Shown piece after piece: positions 1-7,794 of a DNA stretch of 16,545 nucleotides. The position numbers and the translations under genes were made by a program. Below the pieces are notes generated by a model, which was not told where the DNA came from, ran no database searches, and saw only the letters and a program-made list of their open reading frames with translations. Position 1 is the stretch's first letter. The number at the start of each line of letters is the position of its first letter. Source of the stretch: CAYWBI01 sp964456445 (GTDB taxonomy: Bacteria > Calditrichota > Calditrichia > Calditrichales > J004); assembly GCA_964456445.1 (NCBI GenBank), contig CAYWBI010000080.1:1-16545 (forward strand), read 5' to 3'.

Positions 1-342
1 GATCAGGTCCGGCGCGCCCTGGATATTCTTTTCGGTTATAAGCGCTTTCCGCCCGCTGCTGATATATAAAAGATCGGGTTGGACAATATGTGTATTGTCG
101 AGTACAACATCCATTGGCGCCACAAACAAGGTTCCCAAAGGCGCTTGCTCCAGAAACAATCGTATTAAAAAGGACAGTTGAACAACTATTTTTTGATGAA
201 GCGTAGTGGGGGAAGGCGACATAACCAATTCTCCGTTGATTATCTCCTTACCGGAACTGTCTTCGGGCAGTTCCAGCCAATCCTGGTAGGTGTAGGTTTT
301 CTTTTTGGCTTTGTAGGCCAGGGCCGGTTCTTTTGCTTTCAT
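1..342 (-). CDS. Uma2 family putative endonuclease, N-terminal part (cut by window edge)
   Basis: This is an open frame of 114 codons from ATG at 342 that runs off the left edge; the C-terminal part is outside the window. The protein has the Uma2 (DUF820) pattern: a start region with Y19-x-D-W, then EIINGELVMSPSP (33-45, with E33 and E38), H49, APMDVVLD (75-82), VQPDLLYIS (87-95, with the conserved D90) and the beginning of the GAPDL motif (109-113). In the family this is a PD-(D/E)xK-like fold, and D90 plus an acidic/lysine pair further on form the presumed nuclease centre; that second half is not visible here. The biological role of Uma2 proteins is mostly unknown. They often occur in many copies per genome and behave like mobile or selfish genes. 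The upstream Shine-Dalgarno sequence is weak. Family call is confident, activity is inferred. Confidence 0.85.
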   Translation of the reverse strand, partial: MKAKEPALAYKAKKKTYTYQDWLELPEDSSGKEIINGELVMSPSPTTLHQKIVVQLSFLIRLFLEQAPLGTLFVAPMDVVLDNTHIVQPDLLYISSGRKALITEKNIQGAPDLI

Positions 343-482
343 GGTCTTAACCCATTTTCATTGCCTTAATATAATCCGGGGACTTTGGAAGGGCAAATGA
401 AAGAGAATACATATGCCTTGGAGAACGTCTTTAAATCAGGTGATTGTAATGAATTAAGAACGATTCATCTTTTATTTCCACG

Positions 483-1172
483 CTAGCGGCCACTCCCACA
501 ACATCCACCGCCATAGTTGTCTTCCCTATTTATCTGATTCATACGACACCCACGACGGAGAGAACTTATCTTCGTAGATGTTGAATCAGGAACAATCTTA
601 CTGAGGTACTGATAAATTTCTTCCTTATCGCTATCGGGCATATTTTCAAAGGAAGGCATATAGCATGGACCTGTATTCAGGACGATCTTGAATTCTTCTA
701 AATTATGCCATTGAACCACTCTGATTAACGAATGAGGTTCCATCATTCGAGCTTCAATTAGTTCAGGATCGTTGGAATTTACTCGGTGACAACGCATACA
801 ATTGCTCGCAATTAACATGGGGCCAATATCTTTTTTGTCAATGGTTACATCAATATCTTTATTATCTACTAAAAATGTTAGAATTACCTCAATTTCTTTA
901 TCCGAAAGATGTCTCATTGGTGGCATGGCATTTTTCCCATTTCGTATTTGTTGTTCCATCCGTTCTCGTGTCATATGCTTGTTAATACTTATTAGTGATG
1001 GAAAAATCGGAGGGTTCCCCATCCTATCCAAACCATGACAAGCAGAACAGTTTAATCGGTATAAATCAGCCCCGTTATACGTGGATTGGGTTTGATCATC
1101 AACTTTAGTCGTTTTGCTCAAAACGAGCGTAAGTGAAAAAAAAATTAAAAGATAAAATATTATTTTCAACAT
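483..1172 (-). CDS. Exported di-haem cytochrome c with Cys-rich C-terminal tail
   Basis: The 229-residue protein starts with a hydrophobic signal peptide or anchor (about 2-19). It carries two haem c attachment motifs, CSACH (42-46) and CMRCH (125-129). Each is followed by a Met-rich stretch typical of the sixth ligand: MPPM at 83-86, then LSDKEIEVILTFL, and MPSFENM at 172-178, then DKEEIYQYL. This is two tandem cytochrome c domains in the periplasm, an electron-transfer protein by family knowledge. I chose ATG 1172 because AAGGAG lies 6 nt upstream (1179-1184); an in-frame ATG at 1205 lacks a site. The last 22 residues are odd: C209, then a Gly-rich GGGCCGSGR end with C224-C225, which could bind metal or form disulfides. 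It lies 126 bp after the metal ATPase gene, so it may be a separate unit. The redox partner is unknown. Confidence 0.85.
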   Translation of the reverse strand: MLKIIFYLLIFFSLTLVLSKTTKVDDQTQSTYNGADLYRLNCSACHGLDRMGNPPIFPSLISINKHMTRERMEQQIRNGKNAMPPMRHLSDKEIEVILTFLVDNKDIDVTIDKKDIGPMLIASNCMRCHRVNSNDPELIEARMMEPHSLIRVVQWHNLEEFKIVLNTGPCYMPSFENMPDSDKEEIYQYLSKIVPDSTSTKISSLRRGCRMNQINREDNYGGGCCGSGR

Positions 1173-1178
1173 GATGTA

Positions 1179-1184
1179 CTCCTT
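1179..1184 (-). promoter_or_regulatory. Shine-Dalgarno site of the cytochrome c gene
   Basis: AAGGAG on the minus strand, 6 nt before ATG 1172. It decides the start in favour of the shorter frame, which also places the hydrophobic signal segment at the very N terminus. Confidence 0.7.
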
Positions 1185-1219
1185 GTTTTTTTTGAGGCAA
1201 AACAATTAGACTATTAAAT

Positions 1220-1248
1220 TAAATATAATTCGAATTTGTCATTGTAAA
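1220..1248 (-). promoter_or_regulatory. Possible promoter of the cytochrome c gene
   Basis: On the minus strand TTTACA (1243-1248) is separated by 17 nt from TATTTA (1220-1225), about 50 nt before the start codon. The -35 is a good match to the sigma70 consensus and the -10 is weak. It overlaps an inverted repeat (1231-1259). The A+T richness of the gap makes chance matches likely. Confidence 0.3.
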
Positions 1249-1259
1249 ATAACAATTCG
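1231..1259. repeat. Inverted repeat in the ATPase-cytochrome gap
   Basis: CGAATTTGT (1231-1239) pairs with ACAATTCG (1252-1259) over 8 bp with one bulged T, around a 12-nt centre. No T-run follows in the minus direction, so it does not look like a terminator. It overlaps the -35 of the proposed cytochrome promoter and could be an operator or a small mRNA hairpin. Confidence 0.4.
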
Positions 1260-1298
1260 ATTGGTAAATATAGCCACATACTAAAAAAATGTATTCTG

Positions 1299-3203
1299 TT
1301 ATTTCAAGATTTTTATTTTCGCTATACGAACACCATTCGCTACAGCTAATAGCTCTGAGATTTCGTGTAAAAATACAGCAGCTGTAATAGACAATATACC
1401 TAAAATAGCTGTAGGAATAAGCAAAGATAAGACAGATATCGAGAATGCAATATTTTGTCTACTAATTTTTCTTGTCGCTTTTCCGAGTGCAATAGCAAAA
1501 ATTAAGCTGTCCAAATCATCAGCCATCAAGGCAATATCTGCTGCATCAATAGCTGCATCCGTTCCTGCAACACCCATGGCGATGCCAAGGCTAGCATGAG
1601 CCAAGGCAGGAGCATCATTCACGCCGTCTCCAACCATTGCTGTCGAACCATTGTACTTTTCTAAACTAATAATCGCCTTTATCTTATCCTCGGGTTTAAG
1701 CCCGGCCCTCACATCGTCGATACCCAATTCCCCCGCAAAAACCTTTGCAGTTGCTTCATTATCACCTGTAAGCATACATACATTTAAACCCATTCCCTTG
1801 ATATTTTCGATTGCCCACGCCGTACTATTTCGTAGCTCATCGCGGATGGCTATAAAACCGTACAGGCTTTCACCTTCCGATATAAAGACGATGGTTTTGC
1901 CTTCCCTCCTAAGTCGGTCAATATGAATTTGTGTATTGGGTGAAAGGGAAACGGGCAACGCACTTTCCAAGCGGCCTACCCAAACGATTTTGCCATTTAT
2001 AGTGGCACCTGCACCGTAACCTGGTATTATGTGAAAATCATGCGCCTCGGTGGAAGAAATATTTTTCTTTTCTGCGTAAGCTACAATGGCCTTGGCCAAA
2101 GGATGCTCCGAAAATTTCTCCACACTACATGCAAGACGCAAAAGGGTATGCGCATCCTTTTCCACGGGCCATACATCTGTGACAACCGGTGTACCCCGTG
2201 TAAGGGTCCCCGTTTTATCAAATGCGATTACCTTTATTTTGCCGAGTTGTTCGAGATAGGCGCCCCCTTTTATTAAAATACCGTTACGTCCCGCGCGTCC
2301 TATCCCGGTAGCAATCGCTACCGGTGTGGACATGATGAGGGCGCAGGGCGCGGCAGCCACCAACAGCACTACGGCCCGATTTGCCCAAATGATAAAAGGC
2401 TGGTCAAATAAATAGGGAACCAAAAGCAAGGCAATCGAGCCAACAAAAACCCAAGGGGTATAAACACGTCCAAAATGATCAATAAAGGCTTGGGTTTTAC
2501 CTTTATGTTCCTGGGCCTCTTCCACCATATGGATCAATTTGGAAAGTGTATTCTCGGCAAACGACGCTGTTGCTTTTATCTCCAGCATACCTGTTTCGTT
2601 AAGAGTGGCGGCAAAAACATTTTGTCCCTTCGCTTTGTCCACCGGTATCGATTCACCAGTAATGGTTGCCTCATTTACGCTGGAGGCACCGTTGAGGATA
2701 ATACCATCGGTTGGTATGGATTCACCGGGCCGAACCCGAAAGATATCATCTGCTTTCAATGTTTCCGCCCGCACTGTTTCTTCGACTCCATCACGTAAAA
2801 TACATGCTTCAGCTGGAGCTAAATTCAATAATTTGCGAATAGACATACATGTTTTAGTATATGTATATTCCTCCAACCCTTCGGCGGCGCCATATAAGAA
2901 AACCAAAAAAGCAGCCTCTGCCCACATATCCAAAATAATCGAACCAATGGTGGCGGCGATCATTAAAGCGTCTACAGTAAATGTCCGCTCTTTTACAAGC
3001 TCTTCCAATCCTTCACGTATCCAATGATATCCGCCAATAATGATGGAAACGATATAAATGATTGTAAGTGACCGATCGTGTAACAGGGTATAAGAAGACA
3101 TTATATATGCGGCGGTGGTAACTATTCCCGCAATAAATGCATTTCTCATCGGTGGGTGAAAATACCACTTTCCTTCAAATTCTTCAGAATTATGATGTTT
3201 CAC
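1299..3203 (-). CDS. P1B-type heavy-metal translocating ATPase (atypical APC motif)
   Basis: The 634-residue inner-membrane pump uses ATP to export a transition-metal cation. Visible in order: TM segments within about 20-110, actuator loop with TGES (182-185), TM4-type helix with A285-P286-C287, phosphorylation motif DKTGT (D329), H367-P368, TGD (479-481), GDGVND (525-530), and a last helix pair with HEISELL (613-619). The N terminus starts directly at the first membrane segments, with no heavy-metal-associated domain. The normal metal-site motif CPC is replaced by APC, and the last helix carries H-E rather than the Asp of Zn/Cd pumps. This recalls the P1B-4 group (SPC with HEG; Co/Fe/Ni), so the metal cannot be named. 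The start is GTG at 3203, supported by AGGAGG 6 nt upstream. It follows the PII-like gene by 22 bp, so the two are cotranscribed. Confidence 0.93.
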   Translation of the reverse strand: MKHHNSEEFEGKWYFHPPMRNAFIAGIVTTAAYIMSSYTLLHDRSLTIIYIVSIIIGGYHWIREGLEELVKERTFTVDALMIAATIGSIILDMWAEAAFLVFLYGAAEGLEEYTYTKTCMSIRKLLNLAPAEACILRDGVEETVRAETLKADDIFRVRPGESIPTDGIILNGASSVNEATITGESIPVDKAKGQNVFAATLNETGMLEIKATASFAENTLSKLIHMVEEAQEHKGKTQAFIDHFGRVYTPWVFVGSIALLLVPYLFDQPFIIWANRAVVLLVAAAPCALIMSTPVAIATGIGRAGRNGILIKGGAYLEQLGKIKVIAFDKTGTLTRGTPVVTDVWPVEKDAHTLLRLACSVEKFSEHPLAKAIVAYAEKKNISSTEAHDFHIIPGYGAGATINGKIVWVGRLESALPVSLSPNTQIHIDRLRREGKTIVFISEGESLYGFIAIRDELRNSTAWAIENIKGMGLNVCMLTGDNEATAKVFAGELGIDDVRAGLKPEDKIKAIISLEKYNGSTAMVGDGVNDAPALAHASLGIAMGVAGTDAAIDAADIALMADDLDSLIFAIALGKATRKISRQNIAFSISVLSLLIPTAILGILSITAAVFLHEISELLAVANGVRIAKIKILK

Positions 3204-3209
3204 AACTTG

Positions 3210-3215
3210 CCTCCT
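3210..3215 (-). promoter_or_regulatory. Shine-Dalgarno site of the metal ATPase gene
   Basis: A full AGGAGG on the minus strand, 6 nt before the GTG start at 3203. It fixes a non-ATG start for the ATPase. Confidence 0.75.
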
Positions 3216-3225
3216 AATTTATATA

Positions 3226-3558
3226 TTATACTGCTGTTTCCCCCCGTTCGCCGCTACTGATGCGGATGGCCTCAAGGACAGGGCTTATGTAGATTTTACC
3301 ATCACCTTTTAAACCGGTATGCGCGTTTTCCTGTATGGCTTTCACAATTGCTTCAGTGTATTTTTTTTGGCAAAATATTTCTATTTTTACATGCGGAACC
3401 AAATCCCCAAGACAGGACTCTGCTTCCAGAGGCATATTACCCCGACCACAACCTTCTACACGCGTAACCGTAATCCCCGTAAGTCCCTTAAGGCGATGAA
3501 GCACAAGCGTAACTTTTTCCAGCTTATGCGGTTTGATATAAGCAATAATATGTTGCAT
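3226..3558 (-). CDS. PII-like signalling protein of metal-efflux operons (PII-NG type)
   Basis: The 110-residue protein is a clear PII fold relative: the N-terminal beta strand (IIAYIKPHKLEKV, 4-16), VEGCGRG (34-40) at the T-loop entrance, PHVKIEI (55-61), TGLKGDGKIYISPV (81-94, the second PII signature) and IRISSGERGE (98-107). It departs from GlnB/GlnK. The T-loop (about 38-54) is some three residues shorter, has no uridylylation Tyr, lacks the Gln that binds 2-oxoglutarate with Mg-ATP, and contains C37 and C49. A separate PII group, PII-NG, is known to sit beside RND heavy-metal pump genes, and the place here between czcA-like and metal ATPase genes fits exactly. I infer a cytosolic nucleotide- or metal-responsive trimer acting on one of these transporters. 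AAGGAG lies 7 nt before ATG 3558. Confidence 0.85.
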   Translation of the reverse strand: MQHIIAYIKPHKLEKVTLVLHRLKGLTGITVTRVEGCGRGNMPLEAESCLGDLVPHVKIEIFCQKKYTEAIVKAIQENAHTGLKGDGKIYISPVLEAIRISSGERGETAV

Positions 3559-3574
3559 TTGTATTCTCCTTTAG

Positions 3575-3606
3575 AAAAAGATCGGAGAGCGTGTACCCTC
3601 CGATCT
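3575..3606 (-). terminator. Terminator- or attenuator-like hairpin between pump and PII-like gene
   Basis: AGATCGGAG (3579-3587) and CTCCGATCT (3598-3606) form a perfect 9-bp stem with a 10-nt loop. In the minus direction the stem is followed directly by TTTTT (the last stem base is shared). It lies just after the RND pump stop codon at 3613 and ends a few bases before the ribosome binding site of the PII-like gene. The shape is that of an intrinsic terminator with a short T-run. Since the next gene starts only 17 nt further on and no new promoter is evident, partial termination or mRNA protection is more likely than a complete stop. Confidence 0.65.
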
Positions 3607-3612
3607 ACGTGA

Positions 3613-6600
3613 TTAATTTGTCGATATTTCAATATCATAGTCCACCGCAAACCATTTATAAATTGCCGGAATCACCAACAATGTCAGTAAGGTGGATGTA
3701 ATAAGTCCGCCAACCACCACCGTAGCCAGTGGACGCTGTACATCGCTACCGGTGCCTGAAGCCAACAATAAGGGGATAAGTCCTAATCCGGTGGTTAAGG
3801 CCGTCATCAAAACAGGACGCAGCCGGAGCAATGCCCCCTGTACCGAAGCCTCACCCACAGGGATCCCGTCCTTTAAAAGTTGATTCAGATATGTTACAAG
3901 CACCATGCCGTTTTCCAGGGCAATACCGAACAGGGCAATAAAGCCAACAGAGGACGGAACCGATAAATTTTGTCCTGTTATCCAAAGCCCTACAATACCA
4001 CCAACCAGGGCAAGAGGGATGTTTAGCAGAATCAAGAGGGTATTTTTAATTGAGTTAAAGCTGGAAAAGAGCAATAGGAAAATAAGCAGCAATGTAACCG
4101 GCACCACAACTGCCAGCCGTTTATTCGCTTCCTGCTGCAAACGGAATTGCCCACCCCATGTAACCATATATCCCGGCGGTAAAGCCACCATTTTTTCAAT
4201 GGCTTTTTGACCGTCGGCCACAAAAGAGCCAATATCACGACCAACGACGTTGCTTTGTATGACAATAAACCGCTGACTGTTTTCACGGGTTATCTGCCGG
4301 GGGCCGACCAACTCCTGAATATCGGCAAGTTGGCTCAGTGGCAGTTTTACCCCATCAGGAGCTTCGATCAATATTTGGCTAATATTTTTTAAATCACTTC
4401 TGAAAAGCGGATCATAACGAACCAAAATATCAAAGCGACGGACACCCTCGAATAATTGTCCGGCCTTTTCACCGCCAATGGCTGCGCGAATTACCTCCTG
4501 AACATCGGAAACATTAATTCCATAACGCGCGATCGCCTGGCGGTTAACCTTGATGAGCAATTGTGGCGTGCCGCTGATTTGATCCGCTTGTACATCGGCT
4601 GCGCCGGGAACGGTACTGATCGCATTTACAATTTCATCCGCTTTGCTTTTTAAAATATCCAGATCCTCTCCAAACAGCTTTATTGCTAATTCCGCGCGCA
4701 CCCCTTCCAGTAATTCATCCACCGTCATTTGAATGGGTTGTGTGAAATTGGACAGTACACCGGGAATTTCTCCGACTTGTCGCCGGATCACTTCTTCCAG
4801 CTCAGGTTGGGTGGTAGCTGTTCGCCATTCCTTTTTATCTTTTAAAAGAATATACATCTCCGCGCTGTTGATGGGATCGGTGTGCGCGCCCACCTCGCCC
4901 CGCCCGATACGCGTTACAACATGAATGACCTCCGGCACATTCATAACACGCCGTTCTGCAATTTGCGTAAGATGTGTGCTCTCTTTTAAGGATATGGACG
5001 GGGCCATCGTCAGACGCAGGATTATGGTTCCTTCCTGCAAGGTTGGCGTAAATTCGGAACCAAGCCGGGGATAAATCAACGCGCCAATAAGTAATAAAAG
5101 AGCGGCTAATCCGACAGCCATTCCCCGCTTGCGTACAAAGTATTCTAAAACCGGACGATATATCCTTGTCACGATTTTGATTATAAAATTTTCCCTGGGA
5201 GGAACATTTTCTTCCTTGACCTTTGGTTTTGGACGGCGCATAAAAATATCTGCAAAGAGGGGCGCCAGGACGAGGGCAAATATCAAGGACCCCAGCATGG
5301 CCAGCGAAACGGTTTCCGCCAGTGGTCGGAAGGTTTTTCCCTCGACGCCCTGTAGCGTAAACAGCGGCAAAAACACGACGATAATAATGGTGATGGCAAA
5401 TAAAATAGGCCGGGCTACTTCCAGACAGGCACGGGAAACTATATGTATCCGCGGCTCATCCTTCCCCGATGTTCGTAAAATACGGTCCACATTTTCGACC
5501 ATTACAATGGTACCGTCCACCATCATGCCGATGGCGATGGCCAATCCGCCAAAGGACATCAAATTGACGGAAATGCCAAAATAACGCATCCCCACCATGG
5601 CGAATAAAATTGAAAATGGGATAGACAGGGCAACCACAATGCTGGGACGGATGGAGCCCATAAAAAGCAATAGTATCAACGCAACCAGAAAGATGCCCTG
5701 TAAAAGGGCGTCAGTTACCGTGGCTACGGCCGCTTCCACTAAGGTTTTTTGTTGGTAATAAGGCACAAGCCGTATGCCTTTCGGTAATGATTTTTGAATC
5801 TCAGCCATTTTAGTTTCAACTTTGCCAATAACCGTGGATGAATTGCTGCCGTATAATTTAACAATCATGCCGGACACCACTTCCTCGATGCCGTCGCGGG
5901 TTTGTACCCCCCTGCGAACAGCGCCGCCGATCTTTATCTCTGCAAGTTGTTTAAGAAAAAGAGGCGTGCCGTTCCGGCTTCTGATAATAATATCTTCGAT
6001 GTCTTCAATGTTTGCCACCAGCCCAACGGAACGGACAATAAATTCTTCGGAGTTACGCTCTATAAACTGAGCGCCCACATTCAGATTATTAGCCTTTATT
6101 TTATCTATGACCTGCTGAATACTGATATCATAGCGGAGCAAGGCATTGGGATCGATTACCACCTGGAACTGCTTTTCCCAGCCGCCGATGCCCAATACTT
6201 CGGTAACCCCCGGTACGGTTTGCAGTTGATATTTTATAAGCCAATCCTGAAGGGTACGCATTTCCGTCAGGGAATAGGTACCCGTGCTATCTTCCAGATA
6301 ATAGAAAAGAATCAAACCCATCCCCGTGGAAATAGGCCCCATCTGAGGATTTCCAAACCCTTCGGGAATCTGCTCACGGGCTTCCTGTAAACGCTCATTA
6401 ACCAACTGACGGGCAAAATAAATATCCGTACCGTCTTTAAAATATATATTTACTACGCTGAGCCCAAAATTAGAAATGGAACGAATCTTTTCCACGCTTG
6501 GTAAACCGTTCATGGATGCTTCCACCGGGAAGGTTACATATTTTTCTATTTCCTCCGGCGCCAATCCATCGGTTTCGGTAAATACCTGTACCAGGCTCGG

Positions 6601-6726
6601 GGATACATCCGGAAAGGCGTCGATGGGCAATTGTGTATAGCTGTAATATCCCGCGGTCATTACCAGCACACCCAATACCAGCATCAGCAGGCGGTTTTTT
6701 AGTGAAAATTCTATAAGTGCTTTCAT
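3613..6726 (-). CDS. Heavy-metal efflux RND pump, CzcA/CusA family
   Basis: At 1037 residues this is a full-length HME-RND inner-membrane proton antiporter that takes metal ions from the periplasm (and perhaps cytoplasm) into a tripartite channel. Visible features are the N-terminal helix followed by LPIDAFPDVSP (33-43), EKYVTFPVE (61-69), the QMGPISTGMG stretch (128-137), the first membrane helix bundle from about 340, and the proton-relay helix AIGMMVDGTIVMVEN (398-412) with D404 and E411. The helix lacks the DFG start of CzcA-type Zn/Co/Cd pumps and looks more like the AIG type of CusA, but the following residues differ from CusA too, so the metal is left open. The second half repeats the layout and ends with the last TM helices near 1025. 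The start MKALIEFSLKNRLL is typical. Adaptor gene upstream (69-bp gap), PII-like gene downstream. Confidence 0.95.
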   Translation of the reverse strand: MKALIEFSLKNRLLMLVLGVLVMTAGYYSYTQLPIDAFPDVSPSLVQVFTETDGLAPEEIEKYVTFPVEASMNGLPSVEKIRSISNFGLSVVNIYFKDGTDIYFARQLVNERLQEAREQIPEGFGNPQMGPISTGMGLILFYYLEDSTGTYSLTEMRTLQDWLIKYQLQTVPGVTEVLGIGGWEKQFQVVIDPNALLRYDISIQQVIDKIKANNLNVGAQFIERNSEEFIVRSVGLVANIEDIEDIIIRSRNGTPLFLKQLAEIKIGGAVRRGVQTRDGIEEVVSGMIVKLYGSNSSTVIGKVETKMAEIQKSLPKGIRLVPYYQQKTLVEAAVATVTDALLQGIFLVALILLLFMGSIRPSIVVALSIPFSILFAMVGMRYFGISVNLMSFGGLAIAIGMMVDGTIVMVENVDRILRTSGKDEPRIHIVSRACLEVARPILFAITIIIVVFLPLFTLQGVEGKTFRPLAETVSLAMLGSLIFALVLAPLFADIFMRRPKPKVKEENVPPRENFIIKIVTRIYRPVLEYFVRKRGMAVGLAALLLLIGALIYPRLGSEFTPTLQEGTIILRLTMAPSISLKESTHLTQIAERRVMNVPEVIHVVTRIGRGEVGAHTDPINSAEMYILLKDKKEWRTATTQPELEEVIRRQVGEIPGVLSNFTQPIQMTVDELLEGVRAELAIKLFGEDLDILKSKADEIVNAISTVPGAADVQADQISGTPQLLIKVNRQAIARYGINVSDVQEVIRAAIGGEKAGQLFEGVRRFDILVRYDPLFRSDLKNISQILIEAPDGVKLPLSQLADIQELVGPRQITRENSQRFIVIQSNVVGRDIGSFVADGQKAIEKMVALPPGYMVTWGGQFRLQQEANKRLAVVVPVTLLLIFLLLFSSFNSIKNTLLILLNIPLALVGGIVGLWITGQNLSVPSSVGFIALFGIALENGMVLVTYLNQLLKDGIPVGEASVQGALLRLRPVLMTALTTGLGLIPLLLASGTGSDVQRPLATVVVGGLITSTLLTLLVIPAIYKWFAVDYDIEISTN

Positions 6727-6765
6727 AAGAGATTTATCTCCGCTTCTTTTTTTATAGGTGCTAAC

Positions 6766-6786
6766 TTCCCACTAAACCCATGGGAA
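6766..6786. repeat. Short inverted repeat between adaptor and pump genes
   Basis: TTCCCA (6766-6771) and TGGGAA (6781-6786) can form a 6-bp stem with a 9-nt loop in the 69-nt gap between the adaptor stop and the pump start. There is no T-run. It may help stabilise or process the operon mRNA; it may also be chance. Confidence 0.3.
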
Positions 6787-6795
6787 ATGCTTGTT

Positions 6796-7761
6796 TTAAT
6801 GGTCATCATCGTTAAATTCAGATTTTTGTATTTGTGCTTTTAGGGTAAACCCGCCCTTGCTTACATATAGTTCACCTTTTTTTAAACCTGAAACGATTTC
6901 GACATTGAAGGTGTTTTCCTTGCCAATGGATATCGGACGGGGCCTAAAGCCCCCGGCTGTCTTTACAAACACAATTTTCTCCCCGTCCATCTCTTCTATG
7001 GCCGTTTTTGGGATACGGATTTTTACTTGCCTGCTTGAAGTAGTTACCTCCCCGTTTACAAATAAACCTGGTTTCCAGAGTTTGCTACTGTTATCTATGA
7101 CAACCCTTGCCGTAGCGGTACGGGTTGTCTCATCCATAACAGGTGAAATATAATCGATGACCGTTTCAACAGCGGGCATGTCTTCCCCGGCGGTAATACG
7201 AACCTTGCCACCCTTCTGCACATAGGGTAAATCTTTTTGATATACTTTAAGGTAAGCCCAAACCTTGGCAAGATGCGCAATGGTAAAGCCATGTTTACCA
7301 TCCTCCACAACTTCGCCTTGCGTTAAATGCATCTCAACAACCGTACCGTTTATCAATGATAGGATATTATAATTTGTAAGACTCTCATTACTTTCAATAA
7401 CCGCAAGGATTTCATTTTTTTTTACATGATCACCAATGTTTTTATAAACATGCTTAACAATCCCGGAAAAGCGTGGGTGAATATGAGCAATATTATCCGG
7501 GGGTATGATGATTTCACCGGATAAGGTAACGTGTGTTTCCAATTTTCCCGGTGCGGCACTTTCAATTTTTATATCGAATTCCTTAAGCTCTTTTTCACTT
7601 AACTGAACGACAGGATTGTGTGCGTCGGTCTCTCCATGTTCCTCGACTGGCGCATAGTCTTCGATTTTTTCGGCGGCGTTCTTTTCCGGCGTACCACAAC
7701 CCGCTACCAAAAGCAGTGCGATAGCCAAGAAGGCAAGCATAGAATATTTTATCTTTAACAT
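6796..7761 (-). CDS. RND periplasmic adaptor lipoprotein, CzcB-like, short form
   Basis: The 321-residue protein has an N-terminal signal with lipobox V19-A20-G21-C22, so it is probably lipid-anchored in the inner membrane facing the periplasm. It is the membrane fusion protein linking the pump to the outer-membrane channel. The two lipoyl halves are seen around HPRFSGIVKHVYKNIGDHVKK (95-115) and INGTVVEMHLTQGEVV (137-152), followed by the beta-barrel domain (about 165-240) and the membrane-proximal domain (about 245-310). Between the lipoyl halves only some 15 residues (about 122-136) are present, so the usual coiled-coil hairpin is essentially missing. No CusF-like or HMA domain is present. 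The tail FNDDDH and an acidic/His segment after the lipobox (E40-H48) could bind metal. An AAGG-type ribosome site precedes ATG 7761. Confidence 0.9.
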   Translation of the reverse strand: MLKIKYSMLAFLAIALLLVAGCGTPEKNAAEKIEDYAPVEEHGETDAHNPVVQLSEKELKEFDIKIESAAPGKLETHVTLSGEIIIPPDNIAHIHPRFSGIVKHVYKNIGDHVKKNEILAVIESNESLTNYNILSLINGTVVEMHLTQGEVVEDGKHGFTIAHLAKVWAYLKVYQKDLPYVQKGGKVRITAGEDMPAVETVIDYISPVMDETTRTATARVVIDNSSKLWKPGLFVNGEVTTSSRQVKIRIPKTAIEEMDGEKIVFVKTAGGFRPRPISIGKENTFNVEIVSGLKKGELYVSKGGFTLKAQIQKSEFNDDDH

Positions 7762-7794
7762 ATTATTTTCCTTTTGTTACGATGAACCGGATAT

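Noticed and set aside
178..369. Plus-strand open frame opposite the Uma2 gene
   Set aside because: It is antisense to a clearly recognisable Uma2 domain and its product has no recognisable features.
2539..3027. Long plus-strand open frame (162 codons) opposite the metal ATPase
   Set aside because: It is a shadow of the ATPase coding strand; no ribosome site or recognisable domain.
3579..3606. Resemblance of the hairpin arm to the start of a common sequencing adapter (AGATCGGAAGAGC)
   Set aside because: The match is broken by a missing base and the sequence turns into its own perfect complement. It sits neatly between a stop codon and a ribosome site, so a natural hairpin is more likely than adapter contamination, though reads could confirm this.
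5129..5584. Plus-strand open frame of 151 codons opposite the RND pump
   Set aside because: Composition is that of an antisense reading of membrane-helix codons, with no support as a gene.
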